A stretch of DNA of 64,000 bases from Lepidostoma basale (taxonomy: Eukaryota; Arthropoda; Insecta; Trichoptera; Lepidostomatidae). Shown here piece after piece: positions 7,789 to 16,273 of this stretch. A model generated the notes under the pieces. It saw only the letters and a program-made list of their open reading frames with translations. It had not been told where the DNA came from and did no database searches. The first letter of the stretch is position 1. The number at the start of each line of letters is the position of its first letter. The DNA lies in the NCBI GenBank assembly GCA_022606425.2, contig JAHDVF020001024.1, positions 124,001 through 188,000 of the forward strand. The letters are read 5' to 3'. A program made the position numbers and the translations under genes.

Positions 7789-8370
7789 AAATTAGAAAAC
7801 GCAACAAAAATAATGGATGCTATGTTAGAGGCATTTGTAAGAGAGACATGCCTTGAGGATGACGGGTACAATACCCACATTGAAATGAGAATATTAGGCA
7901 TGAATGGTGTACAGCTATATGATTTTTTTATTGAGTGTAAATTAAATTATATTGATGTGTTACTGCAACTACAAAACGAAACGGGGCTTTACAATTCGGT
8001 GATAGATACTCTAATTACCAACGAGCTTATTACAGAGGACTTTAAGAAAAATAAGCTTGGCTATAGGCAGAGTCAGACTTTAGATAAGATGTATATTGAC
8101 TATAGACAATTGTTAATTGATTTTCATGAATATTATCCGATGAATGACACTTTGGCTCTAACAAGTGCACTACTAACTAAAGCTGATGCATTGAACATAA
8201 TAGTTGAATGCCGTGATGATCTAGAGACCTTCATTAAACAAAACAGCACGAGTATAGAGGGAGAGCTCCAAATTAATCGGTTATTAGATGACTACCAGCA
8301 AGGAATTGATTACTACAAGGCATGGAAGAAGACTAAAAGTGATAACTTTGAGGATGATATACCCTATTAG
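7786..8370 (+). CDS. Truncated paralogue of the 6627 protein (N-terminal domain only)
   Basis: The 194-residue product matches the N-terminal part of the 6627-7565 protein (shared AFV, LGMNGVQLYDF, and LIDFHEYYP against LIDFYEECP) and lacks the C-terminal HEPN-like part. After its stop, bases ~8384-8416 resemble the 3' end of the abortive-infection gene, so the missing C-terminal half was probably lost by deletion. It may still make a folded N-terminal domain, for example an antitoxin-like or regulatory partner of the full-length protein; this is speculative. There is no ribosome binding site, and the promoter lies in the upstream tail repeat. Confidence 0.6.
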   Translation: MKLENATKIMDAMLEAFVRETCLEDDGYNTHIEMRILGMNGVQLYDFFIECKLNYIDVLLQLQNETGLYNSVIDTLITNELITEDFKKNKLGYRQSQTLDKMYIDYRQLLIDFHEYYPMNDTLALTSALLTKADALNIIVECRDDLETFIKQNSTSIEGELQINRLLDDYQQGIDYYKAWKKTKSDNFEDDIPY

Positions 8371-8383
8371 TAGGATGCACTAT

Positions 8384-8416
8384 AAGTAAGTTTCCTCTTG
8401 ACAGCACCCTAACAAA
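8384..8416 (+). pseudogene. Remnant of an abortive-infection gene 3' end
   Basis: About 30 bp align with the last codons of the gene at 4374-5153 (AAGTT-CC-CTTGACAGC followed by CCCT). No open frame is left. The remnant supplies the -35 box for the next gene. Confidence 0.55.
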
Positions 8417-8426
8417 GCGATATAAT
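8398..8426 (+). promoter_or_regulatory. Perfect consensus sigma-70 promoter
   Basis: TTGACA (8398-8403), exactly 17 nt, TATAAT (8421-8426). Both hexamers match consensus at every position. The transcript would start near 8433 and reach the GAAGGAG ribosome binding site at 8440-8446. The -35 box comes from the remnant Abi gene end. Confidence 0.85.
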
Positions 8427-8450
8427 TTAAAATTATTGCGAAGGAGTATC

Positions 8451-8756
8451 ATGAGTAACATTACCCCAGCCGACAAGGCTATTATCAAAGAGGCCTTTAT
8501 GACAGGCGACCAAGTGTTAGACTTTAACAACCTTACCTTTAGGCGTTTTACCGAAGACATTATCGGCCTAGAAAGCTCCGATATTATTTACAAAAATTTA
8601 GCTACCGACCAATGTGGCACCATCTTGTCATTCATTATCGACCATAGCCAAAGTGCCGATCTTAAAGCCATCCTTAAAGGCCTGCTGTTTTACACCAAAA
8701 AAATGCAAATTGTTGTAAGCCAAAAAGAGCAAATTGAGCTGATGCTACAAGCCTAA
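8451..8756 (+). CDS. Stand-alone Abi N-terminal domain protein
   Basis: The 101-residue product resembles the N-terminal domain of the abortive-infection protein at 4374 (VLDFNNLTFRRF against VLGFTNETFANF, followed by a similar helix pattern). It has no HEPN-like part. ATG 8451 is chosen over an upstream in-frame TTG at 8436 because GAAGGAG ends 4 nt before it. It has its own perfect consensus promoter, unlike its neighbours, so it may be made at a higher level. A role as a dominant partner or antitoxin for the full-length protein is possible but not shown. Confidence 0.65.
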   Translation: MSNITPADKAIIKEAFMTGDQVLDFNNLTFRRFTEDIIGLESSDIIYKNLATDQCGTILSFIIDHSQSADLKAILKGLLFYTKKMQIVVSQKEQIELMLQA

Positions 8757-8772
8757 TCTTTTAAACAATCAA

Positions 8773-8810
8773 AAGCCCCCATAGCCCTATTAAAAGAGCG
8801 GTGAGGGCTT
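8773..8810. terminator. Bidirectional hairpin terminator
   Basis: Arms AAGCCCCCA (8773-8781) and TGAGGGCTT (8802-8810) pair with one mismatch between the convergent genes ending at 8756 and 8820. On the minus strand the hairpin is followed by TTTTGATTGTTT, a better terminator for the lipoprotein gene than for the plus-strand gene. Confidence 0.55.
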
Positions 8811-8819
8811 AGGTTTATC

Positions 8820-10064
8820 CTATTCTACCGTTACCGTGATCATTGTTTGATCATAAATATCAAATCCACCTCCATAGTTAGGGCCACCATCGTTGCCAGT
8901 AAGCTTATTGTAAGACATAAAGCGATCAGGAGTATCAGTTGGGCTGTTTCCTCCCCTCATCTTAAATACCTTAGTAAGGCTAGTTCCTTCGATGCTACTC
9001 CAAGCATCGTTGGGGTTAGTAACACTAGCATGCCAGTTACGCATAGCGTGGTCAATATTATCTCTGGCTACGGTAAAGGCATCTTCCCCCGTAACGGTTA
9101 CGGTAATATTGCCTATTTGCCCGCTGGCTATGGTTAGTTCGGTAGGCTCGTGGCTTACTTGTATATCCCATACCTTTAAGTTGAGGGTATTGCTCTTGCT
9201 ACCATAACGATCAACAAGATGGATCACAGATTCACCACGTGAGAGTGCCGATAGGCTGTTATCGGTAGAGTTAAAGGTAGCAAGAGCGTTGTTGCCACTA
9301 TTAGTGATCAACTGGTAAGGCCCTTCAATATCTTTTCCTACGGTGAATGCCAATGTTTTATTGCTAAACTTGCCGTTCAGTTGAAGAATAAGCTGGTTTG
9401 CATTGGCCGCACTGGGTGTACCGGTAGGCTTAATGGTAAATGCAAGGTCAAGCTCTTGTACATCAATATGGGCTGTGTCACTTTCGTAGCCATTGGCATC
9501 AATAATAACTAATTCGGTTTTCCCTTTTTTTAGTCCAGTAATGGCTACTTCGTTGTTAGATTTAATTTCAGCCTTAACAATGCTTCCATCATCAATACGA
9601 ACGCTATAGGGAGCAGCATTGTCGGCACTGGTTGTAAAGTTAACTCTTACCTCTCTGTTAACTTTTGCTGAAATATGGTTGTCGATATCGATATCAAGTT
9701 TGCGTGTCGTGTTTCTAATATCGATGGCATTACTAATGATGCCATTTTGTGATCTTAAATAAAGCTTGATGTGGCCTAGGTTTTGAGCCGTAATGGTTAT
9801 TTCAGTAGGGTTTATAGCATCATCCAGCTGGGTGGTTAGAACATTTGCTATATGAGGTACGGTTACTATTTCTAACGGAGTTACAATATCCTTGCCTAAT
9901 GAAAGAGAGAGAGTTTTTGACAGATTAGTTTCATCAAGGTAGAAGGTTATATCATCTTCAGTATTGATCTGTATGTTATGGTCTAATAGTTCCCCCTTTG
10001 GGTTTGGTTGTTTGCATGCGTTAAAAGTAAGGCAGGCCATGGTGAGCAGTAGCAGTTTCGTCAT
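8820..10064 (-). CDS. Surface lipoprotein with Ig-like repeats
   Basis: The 414-residue product has a signal peptide with lipobox ending in FNAC, so it is exported and lipid-anchored. The mature part is beta-rich and made of several ~80-residue modules with recurring LTFxVGKDI-P-Y and ITxLKKGKTELVI-D patterns, as in bacterial Ig-like (Big_2-type) domains. AGGAGA lies 7 nt before the ATG. The N-terminal part resembles the lipoprotein fragment at 1-412. The C-terminal ~100 residues (W-rich, G-rich) look different from the repeats and may be a separate head domain. Surface adhesion is a guess from the architecture. Confidence 0.75.
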   Translation of the reverse strand: MTKLLLLTMACLTFNACKQPNPKGELLDHNIQINTEDDITFYLDETNLSKTLSLSLGKDIVTPLEIVTVPHIANVLTTQLDDAINPTEITITAQNLGHIKLYLRSQNGIISNAIDIRNTTRKLDIDIDNHISAKVNREVRVNFTTSADNAAPYSVRIDDGSIVKAEIKSNNEVAITGLKKGKTELVIIDANGYESDTAHIDVQELDLAFTIKPTGTPSAANANQLILQLNGKFSNKTLAFTVGKDIEGPYQLITNSGNNALATFNSTDNSLSALSRGESVIHLVDRYGSKSNTLNLKVWDIQVSHEPTELTIASGQIGNITVTVTGEDAFTVARDNIDHAMRNWHASVTNPNDAWSSIEGTSLTKVFKMRGGNSPTDTPDRFMSYNKLTGNDGGPNYGGGFDIYDQTMITVTVE

Positions 10065-10170
10065 TATTTTTCTCCTATATATTGATGTTATTGATATAAC
10101 ATTATTTGGTAAATGTCAAGGATATAACCCTACAGTAGATGATAGACAAGAGTAACTAAAAAGGTTATGA

Positions 10171-12006
10171 TTGGTTTTAATGATGACTAAACAAGACTTA
10201 ATTCGTAACTTTTGTATTATTGCCCATATCGACCATGGTAAAAGTACCCTAGCCGATCGCTTTATCCAGCTAACCGGTGTTGTTAGCGACAGAGACTTTG
10301 CCAGTGCCGGTGGTAAACAAATTCTTGACAGCATGGATATTGAGCGTGAACGGGGCATCACCATCAAAAGCCAAGCGGTCGCTATGCAATATAAGGCTAG
10401 CGATGGCTTAACCTATACCCTTAACCTCGTTGATACACCAGGCCATGTCGACTTTAGCTACGAGGTAAGCCGTGCTATTAGCAGCTGCGAAGGTGCTTTA
10501 CTTATTGTTGATGCTACCCAAGGGGTTGAGGCACAGACGCTCTCTAACCTGTTCCTCGCCATGGAGCATGACCTTTATATCATTCCTGTGGTTAATAAGA
10601 TGGATTTAGCAAGTGCCGACTTAGTTGAAACTAACCGCCAGATTGAGCACGATCTTGGCCTCGATGCCGATAACTCGGTGCCTATCAGTGCAAAGACGGG
10701 TCTTGGGGTTGATGCCCTGCTTGAGGCGATTGTCAAGCAGATTCCCCCCCCAGCCGCAGCAAGTAATGAAAAACTTAAGGTTAATATTTTTGATAGCCAT
10801 TATGATGCCTACCGTGGTGTTATCATCCATGTTAGAGTCTTTGCCGGTTGCCTTAAGGCGGGACAAACCCTGCTTTTAATGCATGAGGGTATCAAGTACA
10901 AGGTCGAAGAGGTTGGCATCTTTCGTATTAAACTTGAGCCCAAAGATAGCCTTGAGGCTGGCGAAGTAGGCTACATTGTGGCCGGTATCAAGAGCATCAG
11001 CGATGTAAGGGTAGGAGATACCATTACCGATGCCGATGAGCCATGTGAAACTGCTTTGGATGGCTTTAAGGCGGTGGTACCGGTGGTATTTTCATCAATC
11101 TACCCGGTCGATGCCAATCAGTTTGAAGAGCTAACCGATGCCATGGAAAAGCTTAAACTCAATGATGCTAGCCTGATCTACGAAAAAGATTCTAGTGCAG
11201 CCTTAGGCGTGGGCTTTCGATGTGGCTTTTTGGGGCTATTACACCTTGAGGTGGCTCAAGAGCGCCTAGAGCGCGAATTTGGCCTTAATGTTGTGCTTAC
11301 CAGCCCCAGCGTGCAGTATCGCCTTACCGACAAAAAAGGCCATGTCTCTATGCTAGATAATCCTGCTCTGTTCCCAGACCCTACACAGCTTCTACAGGCC
11401 GAAGAGCCCATTATTAGGGCACAAATTATTACTCCTACCGACTATATCGGACCAATAATGTCTCTTTGTATGACGAAAAGGGGAGTTCAAGAGAACATGA
11501 CCTACCTTGATAGTAAGAGGGTAGAGATGCATTTTATATTACCCCTTGCTGAAATTCTATTTGACTTTTATGACCGCCTCAAGAGTATTAGCCGTGGCTA
11601 TGCTAGTTTTGACTATGATGAGGCTGGTTTTCAAAATACTACACTCGTGAAGTTAGATATTTTAATTAATGGTGAACCAGTCGATGCCTTAAGCCAGCTA
11701 GTGCATAAGGATAGTGCTAGAGAGAGAGGGTTAGGAGTCTGTAGCAGGCTTAAAAATGAGATACCCAAGCATCAATTTAAAATAGCGATACAGGCAGCTA
11801 TTGGGGGTAGCATTGTTGCCCGTGAGACAATTAGTGCTTTACGCAAGGATGTAACGGCAAAATGCTATGGTGGCGATATTAGCCGTAAGAAAAAGTTATT
11901 AGAGAAGCAGAAAGAGGGTAAAAAAAGAATGAAAATGATTGGTAATGTTGAGTTGCCGCAAAATGCATTTTTAGCAGTGCTTAAAACAAGTGATGACAGC
12001 AAGTAG
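10171..12006 (+). CDS. lepA: Elongation factor 4 (ribosome back-translocase)
   Basis: The 611-residue protein is a full-length LepA. The GTPase domain carries AHIDHGKST (G1), the GITIKS effector region, DTPGH (G3) and NKMD (G4). The EF-G-like domains II, III and V follow, and the C-terminal LepA domain contains SRKKKLLEKQKEGKKRMK. It acts on stalled ribosomes in the cytoplasm. The TTG at 10171 has AAAAAGG 7 nt upstream; ATG at 10180 or 10183 are alternatives without good sites. The gene lies 18 bp before an ABC transporter operon and may be cotranscribed with it. Confidence 0.96.
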   Translation: MVLMMTKQDLIRNFCIIAHIDHGKSTLADRFIQLTGVVSDRDFASAGGKQILDSMDIERERGITIKSQAVAMQYKASDGLTYTLNLVDTPGHVDFSYEVSRAISSCEGALLIVDATQGVEAQTLSNLFLAMEHDLYIIPVVNKMDLASADLVETNRQIEHDLGLDADNSVPISAKTGLGVDALLEAIVKQIPPPAAASNEKLKVNIFDSHYDAYRGVIIHVRVFAGCLKAGQTLLLMHEGIKYKVEEVGIFRIKLEPKDSLEAGEVGYIVAGIKSISDVRVGDTITDADEPCETALDGFKAVVPVVFSSIYPVDANQFEELTDAMEKLKLNDASLIYEKDSSAALGVGFRCGFLGLLHLEVAQERLEREFGLNVVLTSPSVQYRLTDKKGHVSMLDNPALFPDPTQLLQAEEPIIRAQIITPTDYIGPIMSLCMTKRGVQENMTYLDSKRVEMHFILPLAEILFDFYDRLKSISRGYASFDYDEAGFQNTTLVKLDILINGEPVDALSQLVHKDSARERGLGVCSRLKNEIPKHQFKIAIQAAIGGSIVARETISALRKDVTAKCYGGDISRKKKLLEKQKEGKKRMKMIGNVELPQNAFLAVLKTSDDSK

Positions 12007-12024
12007 CCATTAAGAGAGTTTTTT

Positions 12025-12945
12025 GTGGGCTATCTAGTAAAACGTATAACGATATGGGCACTCTTCTTCTTCTTTTTTACTATCGCTATTTTTTTGATTG
12101 GCCATATGATGCCAGGATCAATGGCTGACTACTATTTCGGTGGTAGTAGCACACCTGCTGATACTATGGCCATTCAATCGGCTTTAACGAGTAATCACTC
12201 TCTCTTAGAGGGCTACCTTAGCTGGCTAAAGGCCTTTTTTTCGGGCGATTTAGGCTACAGCATAGGCTACCAAATGGCTATTATGGAGATTATAATAGAG
12301 AGCATGCTGGCAAGCATGGCGCTCATTGCCGTGCCCCTTACGCTATCTTTTTTCTTAGCACTCCCCCTTGGTATCGTGCTTGCTATCCATAGCCACGGCC
12401 GGCTATCCAACGCCATCCATCAAGGCAATTTAGTTGTGAGTGCTGTACCGGCACTCTTTATTGCCTTACTTGCCCAATACTTTTTGTCTATTAAGCTAAA
12501 TATTTTGCCGATTAGCAGTAGTATTGTTGCGGCTCACTACCTTACCATGCCAAAGCTTATTATTTTTATCACTAATGGCACCTTTTTTACAAGATCGATC
12601 AGGGCGTTAATGCTAATGCAACTGAGCCAACCCTACTATCAATATGGGGGCTATCTAGGACTAAAGCGATACTATTTTTATGGATACTGGCTAGTAAAAC
12701 CACTATTGTCCTCTATCATCGTCCTCTTTAATGGGCAACTGATTGCATCACTAGGTGGAATGCTTTTGATCGAGACAATTTTTGACTACCACGGGATGGG
12801 TCGGTTACTCTATCAATCAGTTTTAAGTCGTGATATTGTGCTATTGATGGCGATAACAACCATTCTATTTGTCATAAGTTCACTCCTCTACTTATTGGCT
12901 GACTGCTGCACCTTTATAATTGATAGAAGAAATAGTGATGAATAG
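12025..12945 (+). CDS. Peptide/nickel-type ABC transporter permease 1 (DppB/NikB-like)
   Basis: The 306-residue protein has an N-terminal transmembrane helix, a short periplasmic domain (about residues 35-85) and five further helices with the usual DppB/OppB/NikB pattern, ending with a GGMLLIETIFDYHGMG motif that contacts the ATPase. It forms the inner-membrane channel with the next permease. The start is GTG at 12025. This is the first gene of a four-gene set (permease, permease, ATPase, ATPase) with overlaps of a few bases. No substrate-binding protein is present next to it, so the substrate cannot be named. Confidence 0.85.
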   Translation: MGYLVKRITIWALFFFFFTIAIFLIGHMMPGSMADYYFGGSSTPADTMAIQSALTSNHSLLEGYLSWLKAFFSGDLGYSIGYQMAIMEIIIESMLASMALIAVPLTLSFFLALPLGIVLAIHSHGRLSNAIHQGNLVVSAVPALFIALLAQYFLSIKLNILPISSSIVAAHYLTMPKLIIFITNGTFFTRSIRALMLMQLSQPYYQYGGYLGLKRYYFYGYWLVKPLLSSIIVLFNGQLIASLGGMLLIETIFDYHGMGRLLYQSVLSRDIVLLMAITTILFVISSLLYLLADCCTFIIDRRNSDE

Positions 12946-13762
12946 GAGATACGGGGGAATCTATCTCTTGGGTGTCATCGTTCTTGTGTCGATGCTTGTC
13001 GCAAGCTTAAAGCCCTATCCAGACTCTAATGATCCATCTTCCCTCCTTGAGCGTGATGCCATTGTGAGGCATCCCTTAGGGGTTGATGTGATAGGGCGAG
13101 ACTACGTTACTCTACTCTTCAAGGCTACGGGGCTAACACTGTGGCTTTCGCTCTTTACCGCTTCAATTTCAGTTACCATTGCCGTTACGGTGGCATTGAT
13201 CACGGTAGGTAGCCCATCGAGGGTGTTATCATCTTTTTTGATGCGCTTGGCCGAGGCAGTCAATGCGTTGCCGTTGATGCCCATCGCTATAGGGGCTACA
13301 GCATTTATTGATATTAAAAGTTCGCCTATGACAAAAATTTACCTGGCTCTCGTGATGATAGGGGTGATCAGTTGGCCACCCATGGCGATTATCTTAAGAG
13401 AATGCCTGCTTAAGTTACGCAAGAGTAATATCATCCTTGCCGCCCGTAGTGTGGGCTACCCCTCCTACTATATTTATGGGCTCTATTACCTCCCTGAAAT
13501 TGTTCCTGTTCTTCTTGTTCATAGTAGTAGAGTTCTCAGTAGGGCATTGATGGCTGAAACAACGCTTTCGTTTTTAGGCCTTGGGGTAGTAGAGCCCTTA
13601 GTAAGTCTAGGATCTCTATTAACCCAAGCAAGAAGCTATGAGATCTTAGTCAATCATCCCTTCCAATGGATGAGCACTGGCCTAATATTGACACTTTTGG
13701 CTCTCTCCTTTCACTTAATGGCTGATGGCCTAGGACAACAGAGGAGGAAGGGCGAGCGATGA
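12938..13762 (+). CDS. Peptide/nickel-type ABC transporter permease 2 (DppC/NikC-like)
   Basis: The 274-residue protein has an N-terminal helix followed by the DRLLRHPLGVDVIGRDY-like signature of the DppC/OppC/NikC group (here HPLGVDVIGRD, residues ~45-55) and five more helices. The EAA-type loop contains AAR-S-GY and the motif TTLSFLGLGV. ATG 12938 is chosen; it overlaps the stop of the previous gene by 8 bp. An extended frame to 12920 has no ribosome binding site. It pairs with the preceding permease. Confidence 0.85.
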   Translation: MNRRYGGIYLLGVIVLVSMLVASLKPYPDSNDPSSLLERDAIVRHPLGVDVIGRDYVTLLFKATGLTLWLSLFTASISVTIAVTVALITVGSPSRVLSSFLMRLAEAVNALPLMPIAIGATAFIDIKSSPMTKIYLALVMIGVISWPPMAIILRECLLKLRKSNIILAARSVGYPSYYIYGLYYLPEIVPVLLVHSSRVLSRALMAETTLSFLGLGVVEPLVSLGSLLTQARSYEILVNHPFQWMSTGLILTLLALSFHLMADGLGQQRRKGER

Positions 13763-14544
13763 TTGCACTTGAGTGTCAACAGCTATCAAGTAACTTTAGA
13801 GATGGTACAATAATGCACCGCAAGCTTTCTTTTAGCCTTAAGGAGGGTGAAAGTCTCTCTCTTATTGGTGCCAGCGGTAGTGGTAAAAGTAGTCTACTCA
13901 GCATGATCATGGAGAGAGAAAAGAAAAATCTACGAAGGGTAGAAGGCGATATTTTAGTTGCTGAGCATAAAATTTTCTCACTCAATAAAAAGAGCTTTGA
14001 GCAGCTACGCTCTCGCTACATTGGATACCTTAGCCAGCATAGCTTCTTAACGCTCAATCCTTTATTAGCCATGCATCAGCAACTTTTGATGGTCGCTAAA
14101 AGCCACTCAGCTATTAGCCGTCATGATGCAATGGCAGAGATAGATCGATTAACAGAAGAGCTAAATTTATCATTGAGCGACCTTAAAAAATATCCGTACC
14201 AGCTTAGTGGTGGCATGGCTAGCCGATTTGCTCTAGCACAGGTACTACTCTACCGACCAAAACTGCTGATTGCTGATGAAATAACTGCAGCACTTGATGA
14301 TAGCGATGCAATCGAGCTAATAAGGCTGCTTCAACATTACCAAGCTGGTGGAATATCAATTCTATTTGTTAGCCACGACTTTAAGCGATCTCAGCAGATC
14401 TCTGATCGATTTATTCTGATGGATAAGGGGATGATCGTCGATTCTTCATCATTTAAAGACCTTTTCGATAATCCATCATCGTGCTGTGCGGTAACGGCAG
14501 AGATGGTGAGGGCTTATAATGCCTTAGGAGGTAGAAATGGGTGA
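13759..14544 (+). CDS. ABC transporter ATPase 1 (DppD/NikD-like)
   Basis: The 261-residue ATPase has Walker A GASGSGKSS, signature LSGGMASRFALAQ, Walker B LLIADEITAALD and switch histidine in VSHDF. At this length it lacks the C-terminal oligo_HPY extension of OppD/DppD and is closer in size to NikD. The ATG overlaps the permease stop as ATGA. It works as a heterodimer with the next ATPase. Confidence 0.85.
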   Translation: MIALECQQLSSNFRDGTIMHRKLSFSLKEGESLSLIGASGSGKSSLLSMIMEREKKNLRRVEGDILVAEHKIFSLNKKSFEQLRSRYIGYLSQHSFLTLNPLLAMHQQLLMVAKSHSAISRHDAMAEIDRLTEELNLSLSDLKKYPYQLSGGMASRFALAQVLLYRPKLLIADEITAALDDSDAIELIRLLQHYQAGGISILFVSHDFKRSQQISDRFILMDKGMIVDSSSFKDLFDNPSSCCAVTAEMVRAYNALGGRNG

Positions 14545-15238
14545 TGCACCGCTCCTTGAGCTAAAAAACATCTGTAAAAGTTACAGTAAAGGGAAATTGA
14601 GTAGCTCCATTTTAAACAATGTAAGTATGAGCATTGAGCAAGGTGAGATGGTGAGATTAAAGGGAAAAAGTGGTAGTGGGAAAAGTACAATTGCTAGGAT
14701 AATAGCAAGACTTGAATCATTTGATCATGGATCAATCCTCTTTCGAGGGGTCGACTACAGCAACTTTAATAACAAAAAAATGCAAAAGATAAGAGGAGAT
14801 GTCGCCTCTATATTACAGCACAGCAAGAGTAGTTTTTCACCCTATTATCGCCTAAAAACGCTGGTGATGGCTCCGGCTCTTTTTTATAATAAACGTGATA
14901 AGACAATGATAGAAAATGAATTAGAGGAGATGCTTGCATGGGTTAACTTGGATAGAGAACTTTTAAATAAAAGAATTGATGAGGTAAGTGGTGGTGAAGC
15001 TGAGTGCTTAGCACTCTTTAGAGCCCTTCTTGGAGAGCCTTCATTACTCATCATGGATGAAGGAGTGAATGGACTTGATTTAATGATAAAGCTTACAATC
15101 TTAAATAAATTACAGGAGATCAATAGAAAAAAAAATATAGCATATCTATTTGTATCACATGATTTTAATGATAAAATAATTATAAACTCTAAAACCTATG
15201 TGATCGATGGTGGGATATTGACCCAAGAGCAAGGATAG
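14537..15238 (+). CDS. ABC transporter ATPase 2 (DppF/NikE-like)
   Basis: The 233-residue ATPase has Walker A GKSGSGKST, signature VSGGEAECLALFRAL, Walker B LLIMDEGVNGLD and VSHDF. The Walker B aspartate-glutamate pair is intact, while the residue stretch after it (GVNGLD) departs from the usual PTSALD. It overlaps the previous gene by 8 bp and ends the transporter operon. Like its partner it is short and lacks the oligo_HPY tail. Confidence 0.84.
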   Translation: MGDAPLLELKNICKSYSKGKLSSSILNNVSMSIEQGEMVRLKGKSGSGKSTIARIIARLESFDHGSILFRGVDYSNFNNKKMQKIRGDVASILQHSKSSFSPYYRLKTLVMAPALFYNKRDKTMIENELEEMLAWVNLDRELLNKRIDEVSGGEAECLALFRALLGEPSLLIMDEGVNGLDLMIKLTILNKLQEINRKKNIAYLFVSHDFNDKIIINSKTYVIDGGILTQEQG

Positions 15239-15339
15239 AACTTGTTTAAAATGAAGAGAGCTAGCACTTGTTGATCGTACCTAGATTGGAATATAAGAGA
15301 GAAAATTTCATAAAAAATGAACAAAAGCGCTTAATCAGA

Positions 15340-15369
15340 TTGACAAGCTTATCTGTTATCGGCTATTAT
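15340..15369 (+). promoter_or_regulatory. Promoter for the small-protein/rpsT/hup cluster
   Basis: TTGACA (15340-15345), 18-nt spacer, TATTAT (15364-15369). The start would fall near 15376, leaving a ~28-nt leader with GAGGAG at 15389-15394 before the ATG at 15404. Confidence 0.6.
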
Positions 15370-15403
15370 TTTATAATAGTTTTATTTTGAGGAGTATATA
15401 GTA

Positions 15404-15574
15404 ATGGCACAAGCAAGTAAGAACTCACGTACGGGTTCGGTTTCTCATAAATTCATGCACAGCTGTGGTGGTGAAATTAAAATGAGGAGCATTTTTCAAG
15501 ATGGCAAAATGACCCATCTTGCTGAATGTGATAAATGTAAAAAGCAAGAGCGTAGACCGTCAGATTTTAAATAA
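15404..15574 (+). CDS. Small cysteine-containing conserved-looking protein
   Basis: The 56-residue frame has a strong ribosome binding site and a promoter of its own. It is basic and contains HSCGGEI near residue 20 and CDKCKKQ near residue 45, so the three cysteines and a histidine could bind one zinc ion. Size, charge and place next to rpsT suggest a ribosome- or nucleic-acid-associated protein, but I do not recognise a named family; it is not L33 or L31. A 5-bp hairpin (CCTGC / GCGGG, about 15583-15598) lies between it and rpsT. Confidence 0.75.
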   Translation: MAQASKNSRTGSVSHKFMHSCGGEIKMRSIFQDGKMTHLAECDKCKKQERRPSDFK

Positions 15575-15622
15575 AAACTATCCTGCAGTATTGCGGGGTC
15601 TTTCTATTATAGGAGAATAAAA

Positions 15623-15883
15623 TTGCCCAATTCAAGAGATTCATCAAAACGTGATCGTCAAGGTAAGGCTACTCGTAGTAGCAATCGTAGTGCACGGAGT
15701 GCGGTACGTACAGTTATTAAGCATGTAGAGGCTAGTATAGCTGTAACTGATAAAAACCTTTCGATAGAGAATATGAAAAAAATGGTTAAGGTTCTGGATA
15801 CTGCTGCCAGAAAAGGTTTAGTTAAAAAAAATGCAGCAGCAAGAAAAAAATCTCGTTTACAGAAAAAAATAAATAGCCTCTAA
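15623..15883 (+). CDS. rpsT: Small ribosomal subunit protein bS20
   Basis: The 86-residue basic protein has the S20 pattern: an N-terminal K/R/S-rich stretch with RQGKATRSSNRSARSAVRT, a helical hairpin, and the conserved end KGLVKKNAAARKKSRL. It binds 16S rRNA in the 30S subunit. It starts with TTG at 15623, supported by AGGAG 8 nt upstream. rpsT followed by the HU gene is the order known from Borrelia. Confidence 0.95.
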   Translation: MPNSRDSSKRDRQGKATRSSNRSARSAVRTVIKHVEASIAVTDKNLSIENMKKMVKVLDTAARKGLVKKNAAARKKSRLQKKINSL

Positions 15884-15924
15884 TTTATTGCATCGGTAAT
15901 ATTAGGATAGAGTGGAGTGAAGTT

Positions 15925-16260
15925 ATGATTGCTGAGAGTATCAATAATAAGAAGTTACCAAAATTAACAAAAGCTGAAATTATTGATAATATTTCTTGTA
16001 TATTGGCAGAGAAGTCCTTAGTTGTTAATAAAAGGGAGATACATAGTGTATTGGAATCTTTTTTTGACCAAATCAAAAATGGCTTAATTGCAGAACGTAT
16101 TGTGGAGTTAAGAGGATTTGGTACTTTTGAGCTAAGGCTGCGTAAAGGTAGAGAAAAGGCTAGGAATCCTAGGACAGGTGAGATTTTGCCTGTAGAAAGT
16201 CATAATGTTGCTGTTTTTCGTCCTGGGAAAGAGCTCAAAAAAAATGTTTGGGGACTGTAG
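15925..16260 (+). CDS. hup: HU-family DNA-binding protein
   Basis: The 111-residue protein is an HU/IHF-type histone-like protein: an N-terminal dimerisation part (KAEIIDNISCILAEK), then VELRGFGTFELRLRKGREKARNPRTGE, the DNA-binding arm. An N-terminal extension of about 15 residues precedes the usual start of the family. It bends and compacts the chromosome. It follows rpsT by 41 bp and ends at a strong terminator. Confidence 0.93.
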   Translation: MIAESINNKKLPKLTKAEIIDNISCILAEKSLVVNKREIHSVLESFFDQIKNGLIAERIVELRGFGTFELRLRKGREKARNPRTGEILPVESHNVAVFRPGKELKKNVWGL

Positions 16261-16273
16261 CTATAAAATAAAG

